Of a DNA stretch of 64,000 nucleotides, positions 16,801-23,885 are shown in pieces. Every line of letters starts with the position of its first letter. Positions within the stretch are counted from its first letter, which is position 1. The notes below the pieces were generated by a model. It was not told the DNA's origin and made no database searches. It saw only the letters and a list, made by a program, of their open reading frames with translations. The position numbers and the translations under genes were made by a program. Origin of the DNA: Gulosibacter chungangensis (GTDB taxonomy: Bacteria; Actinomycetota; Actinomycetes; Actinomycetales; Microbacteriaceae); contig NZ_WBKB01000004.1 in the NCBI RefSeq assembly GCF_008831155.1, positions 1 through 64,000 on the forward strand. Direction: 5' to 3'.

Positions 16801-17446
16801 CGTAGTGATCGAACGCGGTCGCGATCACCCCGGACACATCGGCTTGTGCAACCGCCCCATTGCGCCCTGCTGCGCCGACACGGGTTGCTGCAACCTCGCG
16901 CTCGATGAACGCAACCATCTCCGCAACCGCCGCGTGATGCGCGTCCGCAATCAGCGATTGCGTCCCCGCGTCCGACACCGCCCACAGCACCGACGCGGAC
17001 TTCGGAATCGAGAACGTGAAATCGAACCCAGCAACCGCCTTCCGCACCCCACGAGCATTCTCCTCAGCCGCGATTGCGGCGACCGCTTCCGCACGCTCGG
17101 TCACATGAAGGTCAGCATCGAGCCTCGACGTGCGGTGTTCGATGCGCTCGGTCAGCGTCGGGTACTTCCGATACGGACTGCCGAGCGCCTGATCGGTCAC
17201 CGGGTCGCGGCCCTGCCCGATCAGACGTTGAAGCTGCAACTCGGAAACCTCGTCACCGACGGCGATCGTTCCGCCGCCGAGTGCGGTGACGGCTGATCCG
17301 AGCCATCGGCCCGGTGGTGTTCCTTCCTCCGTGTAGTACCTCGTCAGCGGTGTGGAGAGCACTCGGTCACCGTCGCCGGTGGCGACGGTGCGCAGGAGGT
17401 ACTTGTAGCCGTCACCGGCGGACATCACCCGCATCGAAACCGTCAC
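13898..17446 (-). CDS. MobF-type relaxase-helicase (TraA/TrwC-like)
   Basis: The 1182-aa protein would nick oriT and unwind the transferred strand. It starts MTVSMRVMSAGDGYKYLL, as MobF relaxases of actinobacteria do, from a GTG at 17446; in-frame sequence further upstream is Arg-rich and unlike the family. Catalytic Tyr residues lie in the N-terminal part (LTRYYTEEG), followed by the three-His metal site DPHLHTHVVI. The second half is a RecD-like helicase with VGPAGAGKTTAMRAL and IVDEASLAGT, and a late motif GYAVTAHRAQGITTD. The nick site should lie close by, but I could not pick it out. Confidence 0.92.
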   Translation of the reverse strand: MTVSMRVMSAGDGYKYLLRTVATGDGDRVLSTPLTRYYTEEGTPPGRWLGSAVTALGGGTIAVGDEVSELQLQRLIGQGRDPVTDQALGSPYRKYPTLTERIEHRTSRLDADLHVTERAEAVAAIAAEENARGVRKAVAGFDFTFSIPKSASVLWAVSDAGTQSLIADAHHAAVAEMVAFIEREVAATRVGAAGRNGAVAQADVSGVIATAFDHYDSRAGDPHLHTHVVISNKVQTVHDGKWRSLDGRPLHAATVALSELHEAVFADHLTRAFGVEWEARDMGRDRNPAWAITTVPEPLVAEFSSRSRQIDQEKNRLIAEYVARHGRQPSLATVIKLRAQATLATRPEKQVRSLADLTSEWRGRASHLLGEDATRWARTVAANDAPMLLRADDVPLDVIASLGRSVVETVGEKRSTWRRWNLTAEAARQTMPYRFATTQDREAVVGMVVDAAERASIQLTPPELASSPTVFRRADGSSRFRPVASTVYSSPGILAAEDRLLERARTMTAPTVPVEVVEKVTHRPDRDGRLLADDQTAALTGIAISGRAVDVLVGPAGAGKTTAMRALRTAWEREHGRGSVVGLAPSAVAAQVLSDDLGIRTENTAKWWQDHQNVGVSFRKGQLVIVDEASLAGTLSIDRITAHAVEVGAKVLLVGDWAQLQSVTAGGAFSLLVHDRGDAPELVDVHRFVNDWEKTASLDLRHGHTEAIDAYATHGRITGGDTEAMIDAAYTAWRADALAGVSTVLIADSTESVHALNQRARADLILDGTVNARREVALHGDARAGVGDTIITRKNDRRLHTPRGWVRNGDRWTVTDIRDDGSLTVRRANSRGTVLLPADYVSDHVDLGYAVTAHRAQGITTDTSHVLVDSSTTRENLYVAMTRGRQSNLVYIATDRPDDNHTTPHPADDPEATARSVLFGVLQHVGAELSAHETITAEHETWGSVGQLAAEYETIAQAAQHDRFATLIRQSGLTPDEAEDTIHSDAFGALTAELRRAEANHHNIDALMPRMVAARGFGDADDIASVLHHRLARATERPAGSGRTRKAPRLIAGLIPEATGPMSAEMRKALTERRELIQQRAEAVLDQALTEQQEWALALGDTPADARAAAAWKQQARTVAAYRDRYGITTRTPLDPAPNSDAQKIDAARAKAALARLRDLAGGEGSDDLSRTVRREGASRGL

Positions 17447-17501
17447 CAGGCACCGCCTCTCCTCACCCCGAAGGTGAGCTTCACAGCCCGCGGGCGCGGT
17501 G
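17447..17501 (-). promoter_or_regulatory. CACCGC-double-hairpin leader before the relaxase
   Basis: Reading leftward, CACCGC (17496-17501) is followed by a GCCCGCGGGC self-pairing run and a CTCACC-TTCGG-GGTGAG hairpin (17462-17478) that ends at the GAGGAGAGG ribosome site. This is close to the plan of the recombinase leaders. Confidence 0.45.
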
Positions 17502-17658
17502 ACTTTTGAGGGCACTTTCCGGAGGCGGCGAACCTCGCTTGCAAGACGCGTGACAACCCGTTCGAGCGAACCGCGAGAGACCGAAGGCGTTTGGCGCCGA
17601 CGTCGGCCGACGTGACTCAGGAGGAGCCGGCTGAATGGCAGTGGGTTGGGTGGCTCGT

Positions 17659-17727
17659 GCACCTGGTTGGCAACCAGCTCGGAGCAGCAGCACGGCTCCG
17701 GGGATCACCGTCCCAGGAGGTTCACCC
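17659..17727 (+). promoter_or_regulatory. GCACCTG-hairpin leader before the DNA methyltransferase
   Basis: GCACCTG at 17659-17665. CTGGTT/AACCAG and CGGAGC/GCTCCG hairpins follow, and ACCTGG can pair with the CCAGG that opens the CCAGGAGG ribosome site before GTG 17728. Confidence 0.5.
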
Positions 17728-18157
17728 GTGGCAGACCAGCCCCTCGCCAATCCGGCCGCGCCGCTGCGTGTCGGGTCGCTGTTCTCCGGTTACGGCGGAC
17801 TCGACCTCGCCGTCGAGGAAGTCTTCGGAGCCCGCACGATCTGGTTCTCCGAGATCAACGAACCCGTCGCCCGTGTCTTCTCCCACCACTGGCCGGACGC
17901 TCCGAACCTCGGTGACATCACCACCATCGATTGGAACACCGTGCCACCGGTGGACATCCTCTGCGGCGGGTTCCCTTGCCAAGATGTTTCCACCGTCGGG
18001 AAGATGGCGGGTTTGAAACCCGGCACCCGCTCCGGGCTTTGGGCACACATGGCGGCAGCGATCGAGGCATTGCAACCGGAGTGGGTTGTGATCGAGAACG
18101 TCCGCGGGCTGCTCTCCGCACCCGCAGCAATCCGCGCACACCCCGAAGGAGACGACA

Positions 18158-18525
18158 ATGAGCAACACAATCCCGATGATGCAACCCCCACCGGTGCAAC
18201 CCCTCGCGAAGTGGAACCCGACCCGTGGCGTCTGGGAAAAACCGCACCTCGACCTCTTCGGGCAGCAGGAGCAGTTCTGGGAGACCTGGCCGACCTCTGG
18301 TATGACGCGCAATGGATCGGTTTACCCGCTTCCGTCGTCGGTGCGCCTCACCCCAGATATAGGGTATTCATCCTCGCCAGCCGTACTCTTCCGAACTCCG
18401 CTCGCATCGGACGCAGCACGTGGCGGGGAGAACTTGCAGCAAGTCAAGGCGCGACGCGGCACCATCGCACTCAGCCACCAGATCATCGACCTCGTCCTCA
18501 ACGGACCGAACGGATGCGAGCTAGT
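18158..18525 (+). pseudogene. Nested out-of-frame ORF inside the methyltransferase, also cut by the IS
   Basis: An ATG at 18158 has a near-perfect Shine-Dalgarno GAAGGAG 6 nt upstream and opens a +1-frame ORF (MSNTIPMMQPPPVQPLAKW...). It includes WETWPTSGMTRNGSV and FRTPLASDAARGG stretches, which look like conserved protein sequence known from phage and ICE methyltransferase-linked proteins. The frame is open to the IS; with the IS removed it would continue through 21152-21224 and stop at TGA (about 147 aa). The overlapped part of the methyltransferase after RVFILA is Arg-rich and looks less constrained. Both frames seem real, so this is a true overlap or a programmed second product. Confidence 0.5.
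18520..18525 (+). repeat. Target-site duplication GCTAGT, left copy
   Basis: The same six bases are found at 21146-21151, immediately outside the two inverted ends of the IS. Confidence 0.85.
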
Positions 18526-19483
18526 TGTATTTCCCCGAGACGTTGCGAACGCGCGATGAGGGGACGTCGCCGCCAATTCCTGAGTGCGGGCGGTGATGGT
18601 TGTAGTGGTGCAGCCAGCGCGGATAGTCCGCCGAGCGAGCCTCGTCCGAGTCGTAGGCGGTGGCATAGGCCCACTCGGCGGCCAGCGTTCGGTTGAACCT
18701 CTCGACTTTGCCGTTCGTCTGTGGCCGGTAGGGCCGGGTGCGACGGGGCATAATCCCGTCGAGGGCGTCCGCAAAAGCGTGTGATCGATAGCAGGAACCG
18801 TTGTCGGTCATGACAGCGCTGACCTGGATGCCGCCCTCGGCAAAGAATGCGCGTGCGCGCCGCCAGAACGCGGCGGCAGTCTCCTTCCTTTCGTCGTTCA
18901 GGATCTCGGAGTAGGCGAGCCGTGAGTGGTCGTCGACCGCATGGTGGAGGTAGGCGTAGCCGCGACCTTGTTTCTTGTTGTTTCTTGCGCCGGCCTGCCG
19001 CCCCAGCACACGGTGGCCGCCTCCGTCGGGGATGCGCCCAAGCTTCTTGATGTCGACATGGACCAGCTCGCCCGGTTTGCTCTTCTCGTAGCGGACCGGT
19101 TTGATCTTGCGGACGGGGAGCCCAGTGGCTTGATCAAGATGGGCGAGCAACGGCATCCGATACCGATCGAGCACACGCCCGACCGTGGATCGCGGGATAC
19201 CGAGGTGATAGCCGATTCGATGTGGCCCCCAACGGCGAGTGAACCGCAGAGCGATGATGCGACGTTCGGCGTGTTGATTAGTGCGGGCCGGTTGCCGATG
19301 TGGACGCGAGCTGCGATCAGTGAGCGAAAGTCCGACCCGGTATCGACGCGCCCACTTCGAGGCGGTCGACGGTGAACATTGAAAACGGTCCGCGGCGCGA
19401 CGTACCGGCCATCCCTTGTCAACGATCAGCGAAGCGAGCCTGCGTCGGCCCTCTGGTGTAAGCGGTGCGTTCGCGTGTGTCAT
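18521..19483 (-). CDS. IS481-family transposase
   Basis: The 320-aa protein has an N-terminal HTH (WPVRRAADRFQCSPSTASKW) and a DDE core: Asp in ELVHVDIKKLG, Asp in SAVMTDNGSCYRS and Glu in NGKVERFNRTLAAEW. The last codons run through the terminal repeat and the TAG stop (18521-18523) lies in the target duplication, outside the IS; at a different site the end of the protein would change. The ATG overlaps the tetR stop as TGATG, so the regulator and transposase are translated together. Confidence 0.92.
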   Translation of the reverse strand: MTHANAPLTPEGRRRLASLIVDKGWPVRRAADRFQCSPSTASKWARRYRVGLSLTDRSSRPHRQPARTNQHAERRIIALRFTRRWGPHRIGYHLGIPRSTVGRVLDRYRMPLLAHLDQATGLPVRKIKPVRYEKSKPGELVHVDIKKLGRIPDGGGHRVLGRQAGARNNKKQGRGYAYLHHAVDDHSRLAYSEILNDERKETAAAFWRRARAFFAEGGIQVSAVMTDNGSCYRSHAFADALDGIMPRRTRPYRPQTNGKVERFNRTLAAEWAYATAYDSDEARSADYPRWLHHYNHHRPHSGIGGDVPSSRVRNVSGKYN

Positions 19484-20067
19484 CAGCTACCCGCGGCGGC
19501 GACGTTGACCACGAGAAACCGCTGCAATGCCTCGGCAATCGACGTCCTGCCGGCATCCTCCGTTCGCCGTTGACCAAAGAGCAACCCGAAGAGGATTCCG
19601 GTGAGGAAGTCGATCAGATCCAGTGAGGCTCCGTCAGCGTCGCTTCCGCCGAGATCGACGAGCAGGTTCGTAGCGAGCTCGCGGGAGAACAGGCAACTCG
19701 CCAGCTGCGCACGCGACTCGGGATCCCCTTCGACCTCCGGCAGCAGCGAGAACACCGCTAGTGCGTCATCGCGGCGAGGACCCGCGAGCAAAAGAAGTTG
19801 GTCCGCCATGAGAGTCGCAGCCGTCCGCGGAGTGACGGTCACAGGTGCGGGTGACTCGTCGAAAGCGGCGCGCGAGTGCTCTTTTATGCGACCGATCGTC
19901 GCAACTACGAGGTCGCGACGGGTGCGGAAGTAGTACGACGTGGACCCCGTCGCGAGGCCAGCCGCCCTGTCAACGGCCTGATGCGAAAGTGCACGCGCAC
20001 CCCCACTGGCGAGCACACCGATCGCATGATCGGTGATCAACGGACGTCGGTCTCCGGGTCTGGCCAT
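19483..20067 (-). CDS. TetR-family regulator carried by the IS
   Basis: The 194-aa protein opens with a TetR HTH (LSHQAVDRAAGLATGSTSYYFRTRRDLV). ATG 20067 is chosen because GAGGAGGAA lies 7-8 nt upstream. It is the first gene of a tetR-transposase operon and faces a 32-bp palindrome at 20077-20108 shared with the divergent zapE gene, so it most likely represses its own operon, hence the transposase, and zapE. The ligand is unknown. Confidence 0.85.
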   Translation of the reverse strand: MARPGDRRPLITDHAIGVLASGGARALSHQAVDRAAGLATGSTSYYFRTRRDLVVATIGRIKEHSRAAFDESPAPVTVTPRTAATLMADQLLLLAGPRRDDALAVFSLLPEVEGDPESRAQLASCLFSRELATNLLVDLGGSDADGASLDLIDFLTGILFGLLFGQRRTEDAGRTSIAEALQRFLVVNVAAAGS

Positions 20068-20076
20068 CTGATTCCT

Positions 20077-20108
20077 CCTCATTACTCTATAGATATAGAG
20101 TAATGAGG
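20077..20108. promoter_or_regulatory. TetR operator: 15-bp perfect inverted repeat with 2-bp gap
   Basis: CCTCATTACTCTATA, GA, then its reverse complement. It fills the space between the tetR ribosome site and the zapE start, overlapping the AT-rich promoter region of both genes. Confidence 0.8.
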
Positions 20109-20109
20109 T

Positions 20110-21108
20110 ATGGGGCTGGGCAATCACCGACGAACCGCGAACGGACCAAACAAGATCGCAAGCGCGAGCAGCGGCCCGTTTCGTGCGGCTATTGGAGATT
20201 CAGCGATCACGTTCGATAACGCGCAGATCGCCGCCATTGACGCGCTCAGCACGCCGGCGCGCCACGGCTACTACCTTTGGGGCGACGTGGGGCGAGGTAA
20301 GAGCCTGATCAGCGAGACCTACTTCGCGGCCATTCCCACCGACGATAAGCGTCGCTTTCACTTCCACGACTTCTTCCGTGACCTCCAGGCCCAGATCATC
20401 CGTGAACGCGAGCCTCTCGAGCGATCGTTACGGCGACTCCTTGGGAACGCCCGGGCAGTGTTCTTCGACGAGTTCCACGTTCACGACGTCGCAGACGGCG
20501 TCTACCTGTCTGCCACTCTCAAGAGTCTGCTCGATGGCGGCATACTCGTGCTCGCGACATCGAACTATGCGCCCGAGGATCTCATGCCTAACCCGCTCTA
20601 CCACGAGCGCTTCCGGTCCGCGATCAACATCATTCGCGCCGAGCTCGACGTCGTGCACCTTGGCAAAGGCGAGGACTACCGCCTGACACATGCGGCATTG
20701 ACTCGAGGCTTTGGCACAGGGACCTGGCGCACGCAACCACCTGTTGCGAACGACACCCCTTCCATCGAACTCAACGCTGCCGGTCACATCATCAAAGCCC
20801 GCAGCGTTGACGGCGACACCGCCGTCTTCACGTTCAGCGACCTCTGCACGCGACCCCTCGGAGTCGCCCAATACCTCTGGCTGGCAGAGAAACTTCGCAC
20901 AGTCGCGCTGATAGACGTGCCCGATCTGGCGACCGTTGACCGGGACCCTCTCGCGCGATTCGCCAACTTGATCGATGTCCTTTATGACCGAGACATTCCG
21001 CTGCACGTCACCGCAGCCGGCGAACCTGGCCGCCTTGTCGAAGCGTCCGAACCGCCACGAGACGCCAAGCGAATCGCCAGCAGACTCTCCGCGCTCAAAC
21101 TCGCATAG
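20110..21108 (+). CDS. zapE: ZapE/AFG1-like ATPase, IS passenger
   Basis: The 332-aa P-loop protein has Walker A GDVGRGKSLISE (about residue 58), HFHDFFRDLQAQI, Walker B AVFFDEFHVHD (about 118) and the sensor LATSNYAPEDL, all marks of the AFG1/ZapE family. In Proteobacteria ZapE helps division under stress (known); in actinobacterial IS elements the purpose is unclear. The ATG at 20110 directly follows the operator palindrome and has no clear ribosome site, so the transcript may be leaderless. The stop lies 37 bp before the right IS end. Why an IS carries it is an open question. Confidence 0.85.
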   Translation: MGLGNHRRTANGPNKIASASSGPFRAAIGDSAITFDNAQIAAIDALSTPARHGYYLWGDVGRGKSLISETYFAAIPTDDKRRFHFHDFFRDLQAQIIREREPLERSLRRLLGNARAVFFDEFHVHDVADGVYLSATLKSLLDGGILVLATSNYAPEDLMPNPLYHERFRSAINIIRAELDVVHLGKGEDYRLTHAALTRGFGTGTWRTQPPVANDTPSIELNAAGHIIKARSVDGDTAVFTFSDLCTRPLGVAQYLWLAEKLRTVALIDVPDLATVDRDPLARFANLIDVLYDRDIPLHVTAAGEPGRLVEASEPPRDAKRIASRLSALKLA

Positions 21109-21145
21109 GCGTGTTCTCGCGTTCGCAACGTCTCGGGGAACTACA

Positions 21146-21151
21146 GCTAGT
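21146..21151 (+). repeat. Target-site duplication GCTAGT, right copy
   Basis: Matches 18520-18525 and marks the right IS boundary. Confidence 0.85.
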
Positions 21152-21541
21152 GGAGGAAGCGGAAAGCCTTTGGAGCTTGGTCGAACTGATTTTCAACGAT
21201 GGGGGCGATACGCAGAAGCTGTGATCAGGTGGGAGCAGATCACTGGCCGCCCTGCACCGGCGCCGGCACTCCAGAAGGACATAACTGGTCCGCGACCTTC
21301 TCCAGAATTCGTGGAATGGCTGATGGGGCTTCCCCAAGGTTGGGTCACATCTGAGGGTCACGACCTCACAACAAACCAACAGATAATGGCCCTCGGGAAC
21401 GGCGTTCTGCCCCGGCAAGCCGTCGCTGCACTTACGATTATGCGGAGTGCGTTACAACCTGAGATGTCTAAGAACCTTGGTTAGCTTTGGGAGTCACCCC
21501 GCGCTAATGCTGGTAGGCACCAGCGAAGCTCGAAGAACTCT

Positions 21542-22258
21542 TCAGTCGGCGATTACCTCGTGGCGCCCTTCGACATCAGGCCCCACGAGATCCACGCGAA
21601 ACTGTCTGATTCCCTCGGTGAGGAGTCGCACGGCGATGTCGCGGTAGCGTTTTGCGTCGCTCGCGGCCTGGAGTTGTTGGCTCATTCGGCGCAGTGCCGG
21701 GAAGTCTCCCTCGGAGAGCGTGACTGCCTGCTCCTCGAACTCGCGTTGTAATCGTGCGGCTCTCTCCGGAGGCAGTTCTATGCCGGTGAAGACTGGCTCG
21801 GCAGCAACCGCGACTGCGGTGCGAAGCGCGTAACGTCCGACAAGGAGAGCATCGTCCTCGCTGATCCCCGCGTCGCTGAGTGCGCTCAGACCCAACTCTA
21901 CGAACCGTTTCCCCTTCGTCGTATAGAGCAGTCGTCGCATCGTGATTTCGGCCGCGCCGGGGTGGGCGGCGAGTGCGTCGATCAACAGGTGCATGAGGGC
22001 GGAGAGCCGGTCATCCCACGGCCTATCGAGGGCGATCCCGGACAGATCTAGGCGTTCAGCCAGAGCATCGCCGATGCCGTCAAGGAGCTCGTCTTTGCCA
22101 GCGAAGTGCCAGTACAGCGCCATGGGCGTCACGCCAAGGACTGCCGCAACGCGGCGCACGGTGACCTTCTCGACGCCGTCTTCATCGATCAGCCTCAGCG
22201 CCGCTTCGATCAGGCGCTCTCGGCTGAGCTTGGGGGGTCTCTGGCGCGGTTTGCTCAC
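21542..22258 (-). CDS. TetR-family regulator beside mqo
   Basis: The 238-aa product has the TetR HTH SRERLIEAALRLIDEDGVEKV with VTPMALYWHFAGKDELLDGI, and an all-helical ligand domain. It starts with GTG at 22258 and is transcribed away from mqo. AGTACATGTACT at 22279-22290 in the shared 53-bp gap is a likely operator, so it probably represses itself and mqo. It is closer to chromosomal regulator genes in composition than to the ICE backbone and forms a cargo island with mqo and the AraC gene. Confidence 0.87.
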   Translation of the reverse strand: MSKPRQRPPKLSRERLIEAALRLIDEDGVEKVTVRRVAAVLGVTPMALYWHFAGKDELLDGIGDALAERLDLSGIALDRPWDDRLSALMHLLIDALAAHPGAAEITMRRLLYTTKGKRFVELGLSALSDAGISEDDALLVGRYALRTAVAVAAEPVFTGIELPPERAARLQREFEEQAVTLSEGDFPALRRMSQQLQAASDAKRYRDIAVRLLTEGIRQFRVDLVGPDVEGRHEVIAD

Positions 22259-22278
22259 ACTGAGATGCTACTATACGA

Positions 22279-22290
22279 AGTACATGTACT
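22279..22290. promoter_or_regulatory. Palindromic operator AGTACATGTACT between tetR and mqo
   Basis: Perfect 12-bp palindrome in an AT-rich patch, 21 nt before the mqo GTG; fits a TetR operator over both promoters. Confidence 0.6.
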
Positions 22291-22311
22291 AAGTAAAGGT
22301 GAGGTGTTCGG

Positions 22312-23811
22312 GTGACCAGAGAAACCACAGATGTGTTGTTGATCGGTGGAGGAATCGTGAGCGCGACACTCGCCTCATTGATCGCCCGCCTTGAGCCCAG
22401 TTGGTCAGTGGAGGTCTTCGAGCGCCTCGATGACGTCGCCGCCGAAGCGTCGAACGGATGGAACAACGCCGGCACGGGCCACGCCGCACTGTGCGAGCTG
22501 AACTACACACCACGCACCCGAAACGGCAGCATCGAGATCACGAAGGCCGTGGATGTGCATGAGCAGTTCCTCATCACAGCTCAGTACTGGTCATCCCTCG
22601 TCAAGGAGGGAGCGCTCGCTGCCCCCTCAACCTTCATCAACTCCACGCCGCACCTTGCGTTTGTGCGCGGAGATGCGGATCGAGATTTCCTTGCCGCACG
22701 TCACGAAGCACTGACGTCGCACCACTTCTTCCAGTCGATGGACTACTCCGCGGATTCCACAACAATCGAGCAGTGGGCGCCGCTCCTGACTCGTGACCGA
22801 CGCACCGATGAATCGATCGCCGCGACCTATGCCGCCGAAGGAACCGATGTGGACTTCGGCAGCATCACCCGCCAGCTCTTTGAAGACTTCACGCGGCGCG
22901 GCGGAGGTCTCCACACTCACACCGAGGTGACGGCGTTGCACCGGGGCACGGATGGTCTGTGGCAGGTGCGAAGTCGCGATCGCACCTCGGGGGCGGTATC
23001 CGTGAAGCGCGCGCGAACCGTGCTCGTCGGAGCTGGAGGCTGGGCGCTCAAGCTTCTGCGGTCGGCCGGAGCAACCGAGGTACGCGGATATGGACTTCTA
23101 CCCGTTAGCGGCACCTTCCTCAGCACGACCGCACCTGAAATCGTTGACCAGCATCAAGTCAAGGTCTATGGAAAGGCCCCTATCGGTGCGCCACCCATGT
23201 CCATGCCGCACCTCGACGCACGGATCATCGATGGCCAGCGATCGGTCTTGTTTGGGCCCTTCGCGGGCGCAATCCCCAAGTTTCTGAAGAACGGTTCGAT
23301 CTGGGATCTGGCCGGTTCGCTTCGCGCTGACAACCTCTGGCCCCTGACCACAATGGGCGTAAAGAACCTGAATCTCGTGTCGCTCCTGGCGCGCGACTTG
23401 CTGGCGACACACGCCAGCAAGGTCACGGCACTGCAAGCGTTCGCACCGTCCGCGAACGAAACGGACTGGCAGGCCATCGTCGCGGGGCAGCGCGCCCAGA
23501 TCGTGAAGCCTGACACCAAGGGCCGTGGAGTGTTGCAGTTCGGCACCGAAGTGATCACGTCTGCGGAAGGCACGCTCGCGGGCGTTCTCGGAGCCTCGCC
23601 GGGCGCTTCAACCGCCGTGCCGATCGCACTCGAAATTCTGCGACGCTGCTTCCCCCAGCACGTCGAAGCATGGGAAACCGCGACACTCATCGACTACATC
23701 CCAAGCCTGCGAACTTCTCTCGCCTCTGACCCCGCATTTACCGAACAGGTTAAAGAGGCAATCACCTCATCTCTTGACCTCGACCAACCGCTAGCAGGAA
23801 AAGACCGATAA
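22312..23811 (+). CDS. mqo: Malate:quinone oxidoreductase
   Basis: The 499-aa flavoprotein oxidises malate to oxaloacetate and passes electrons to the quinone pool. It has the FAD fold start VLLIGGGIVSATLASLI, the family block EASNGWNNAGTGHAALCELNYTP, FGSITRQLFEDF, PMSMPHLDARIIDG and a C-terminal GASPGASTAVPIALEIL. Length equals that of typical Mqo. The GTG start follows AGGTGAGG. It is normally a core TCA gene, so a copy inside an ICE with its own regulators is likely an extra one; whether the host has another lies outside the window. Confidence 0.93.
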   Translation: MTRETTDVLLIGGGIVSATLASLIARLEPSWSVEVFERLDDVAAEASNGWNNAGTGHAALCELNYTPRTRNGSIEITKAVDVHEQFLITAQYWSSLVKEGALAAPSTFINSTPHLAFVRGDADRDFLAARHEALTSHHFFQSMDYSADSTTIEQWAPLLTRDRRTDESIAATYAAEGTDVDFGSITRQLFEDFTRRGGGLHTHTEVTALHRGTDGLWQVRSRDRTSGAVSVKRARTVLVGAGGWALKLLRSAGATEVRGYGLLPVSGTFLSTTAPEIVDQHQVKVYGKAPIGAPPMSMPHLDARIIDGQRSVLFGPFAGAIPKFLKNGSIWDLAGSLRADNLWPLTTMGVKNLNLVSLLARDLLATHASKVTALQAFAPSANETDWQAIVAGQRAQIVKPDTKGRGVLQFGTEVITSAEGTLAGVLGASPGASTAVPIALEILRRCFPQHVEAWETATLIDYIPSLRTSLASDPAFTEQVKEAITSSLDLDQPLAGKDR

Positions 23812-23856
23812 GGAAGCGCGACGAGCCATGATGCGATGCAGGAGAGGAGCAAAGCC

Positions 23857-23872
23857 TCGTTGAAGTCAACGA
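23857..23872. promoter_or_regulatory. Inverted repeat TCGTTGA-AG-TCAACGA before the AraC gene
   Basis: Perfect 7-bp arms, 13 bp before the AraC-type ATG. A possible operator for autoregulation or a short terminator for mqo; no T-run follows. Confidence 0.4.
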
Positions 23873-23885
23873 ACGGTGGCCTTCG

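Larger units (their letters stand above)
18526..21145 (-). mobile_element. IS481-family element with tetR and zapE passengers (2620 bp)
   Basis: The ends are near-identical inverted repeats: the left begins TGTATTTCCCCGAGACGTTG and the right, read inward, begins TGTAGTTCCCCGAGACGTTG; agreement continues for about 28 bases with one mismatch. Both are flanked by GCTAGT, a 6-bp target duplication. Inside are the transposase, a TetR regulator in the same operon and a divergent ZapE/AFG1-like ATPase. So all three genes move as one unit. The insertion interrupts the methyltransferase. Confidence 0.85.
17728..21484 (+). pseudogene. C5 cytosine DNA methyltransferase, split by an IS
   Basis: The 5' part (17728-18525) has motif I LRVGSLFSGYGGLDLA, the catalytic motif IV GGFPCQDVS, motif VI VIENVRGLL and motif VIII HPRYRVFILA. 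The 3' part (21146-21484) has the end of the target domain (WGRYAEAVIRWE, SPEFVEWLMGLPQGW) and the motif IX/X GNGVLPRQAVAAL. Removing the IS and one 6-bp target copy joins the two parts in frame (RMRAS then GGSGKPLELG), giving about 376 aa. So the gene was whole before a recent insertion and is now interrupted; it would have protected ICE DNA from restriction or altered host expression. A GTG start follows CAGGAGG. Confidence 0.88.
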
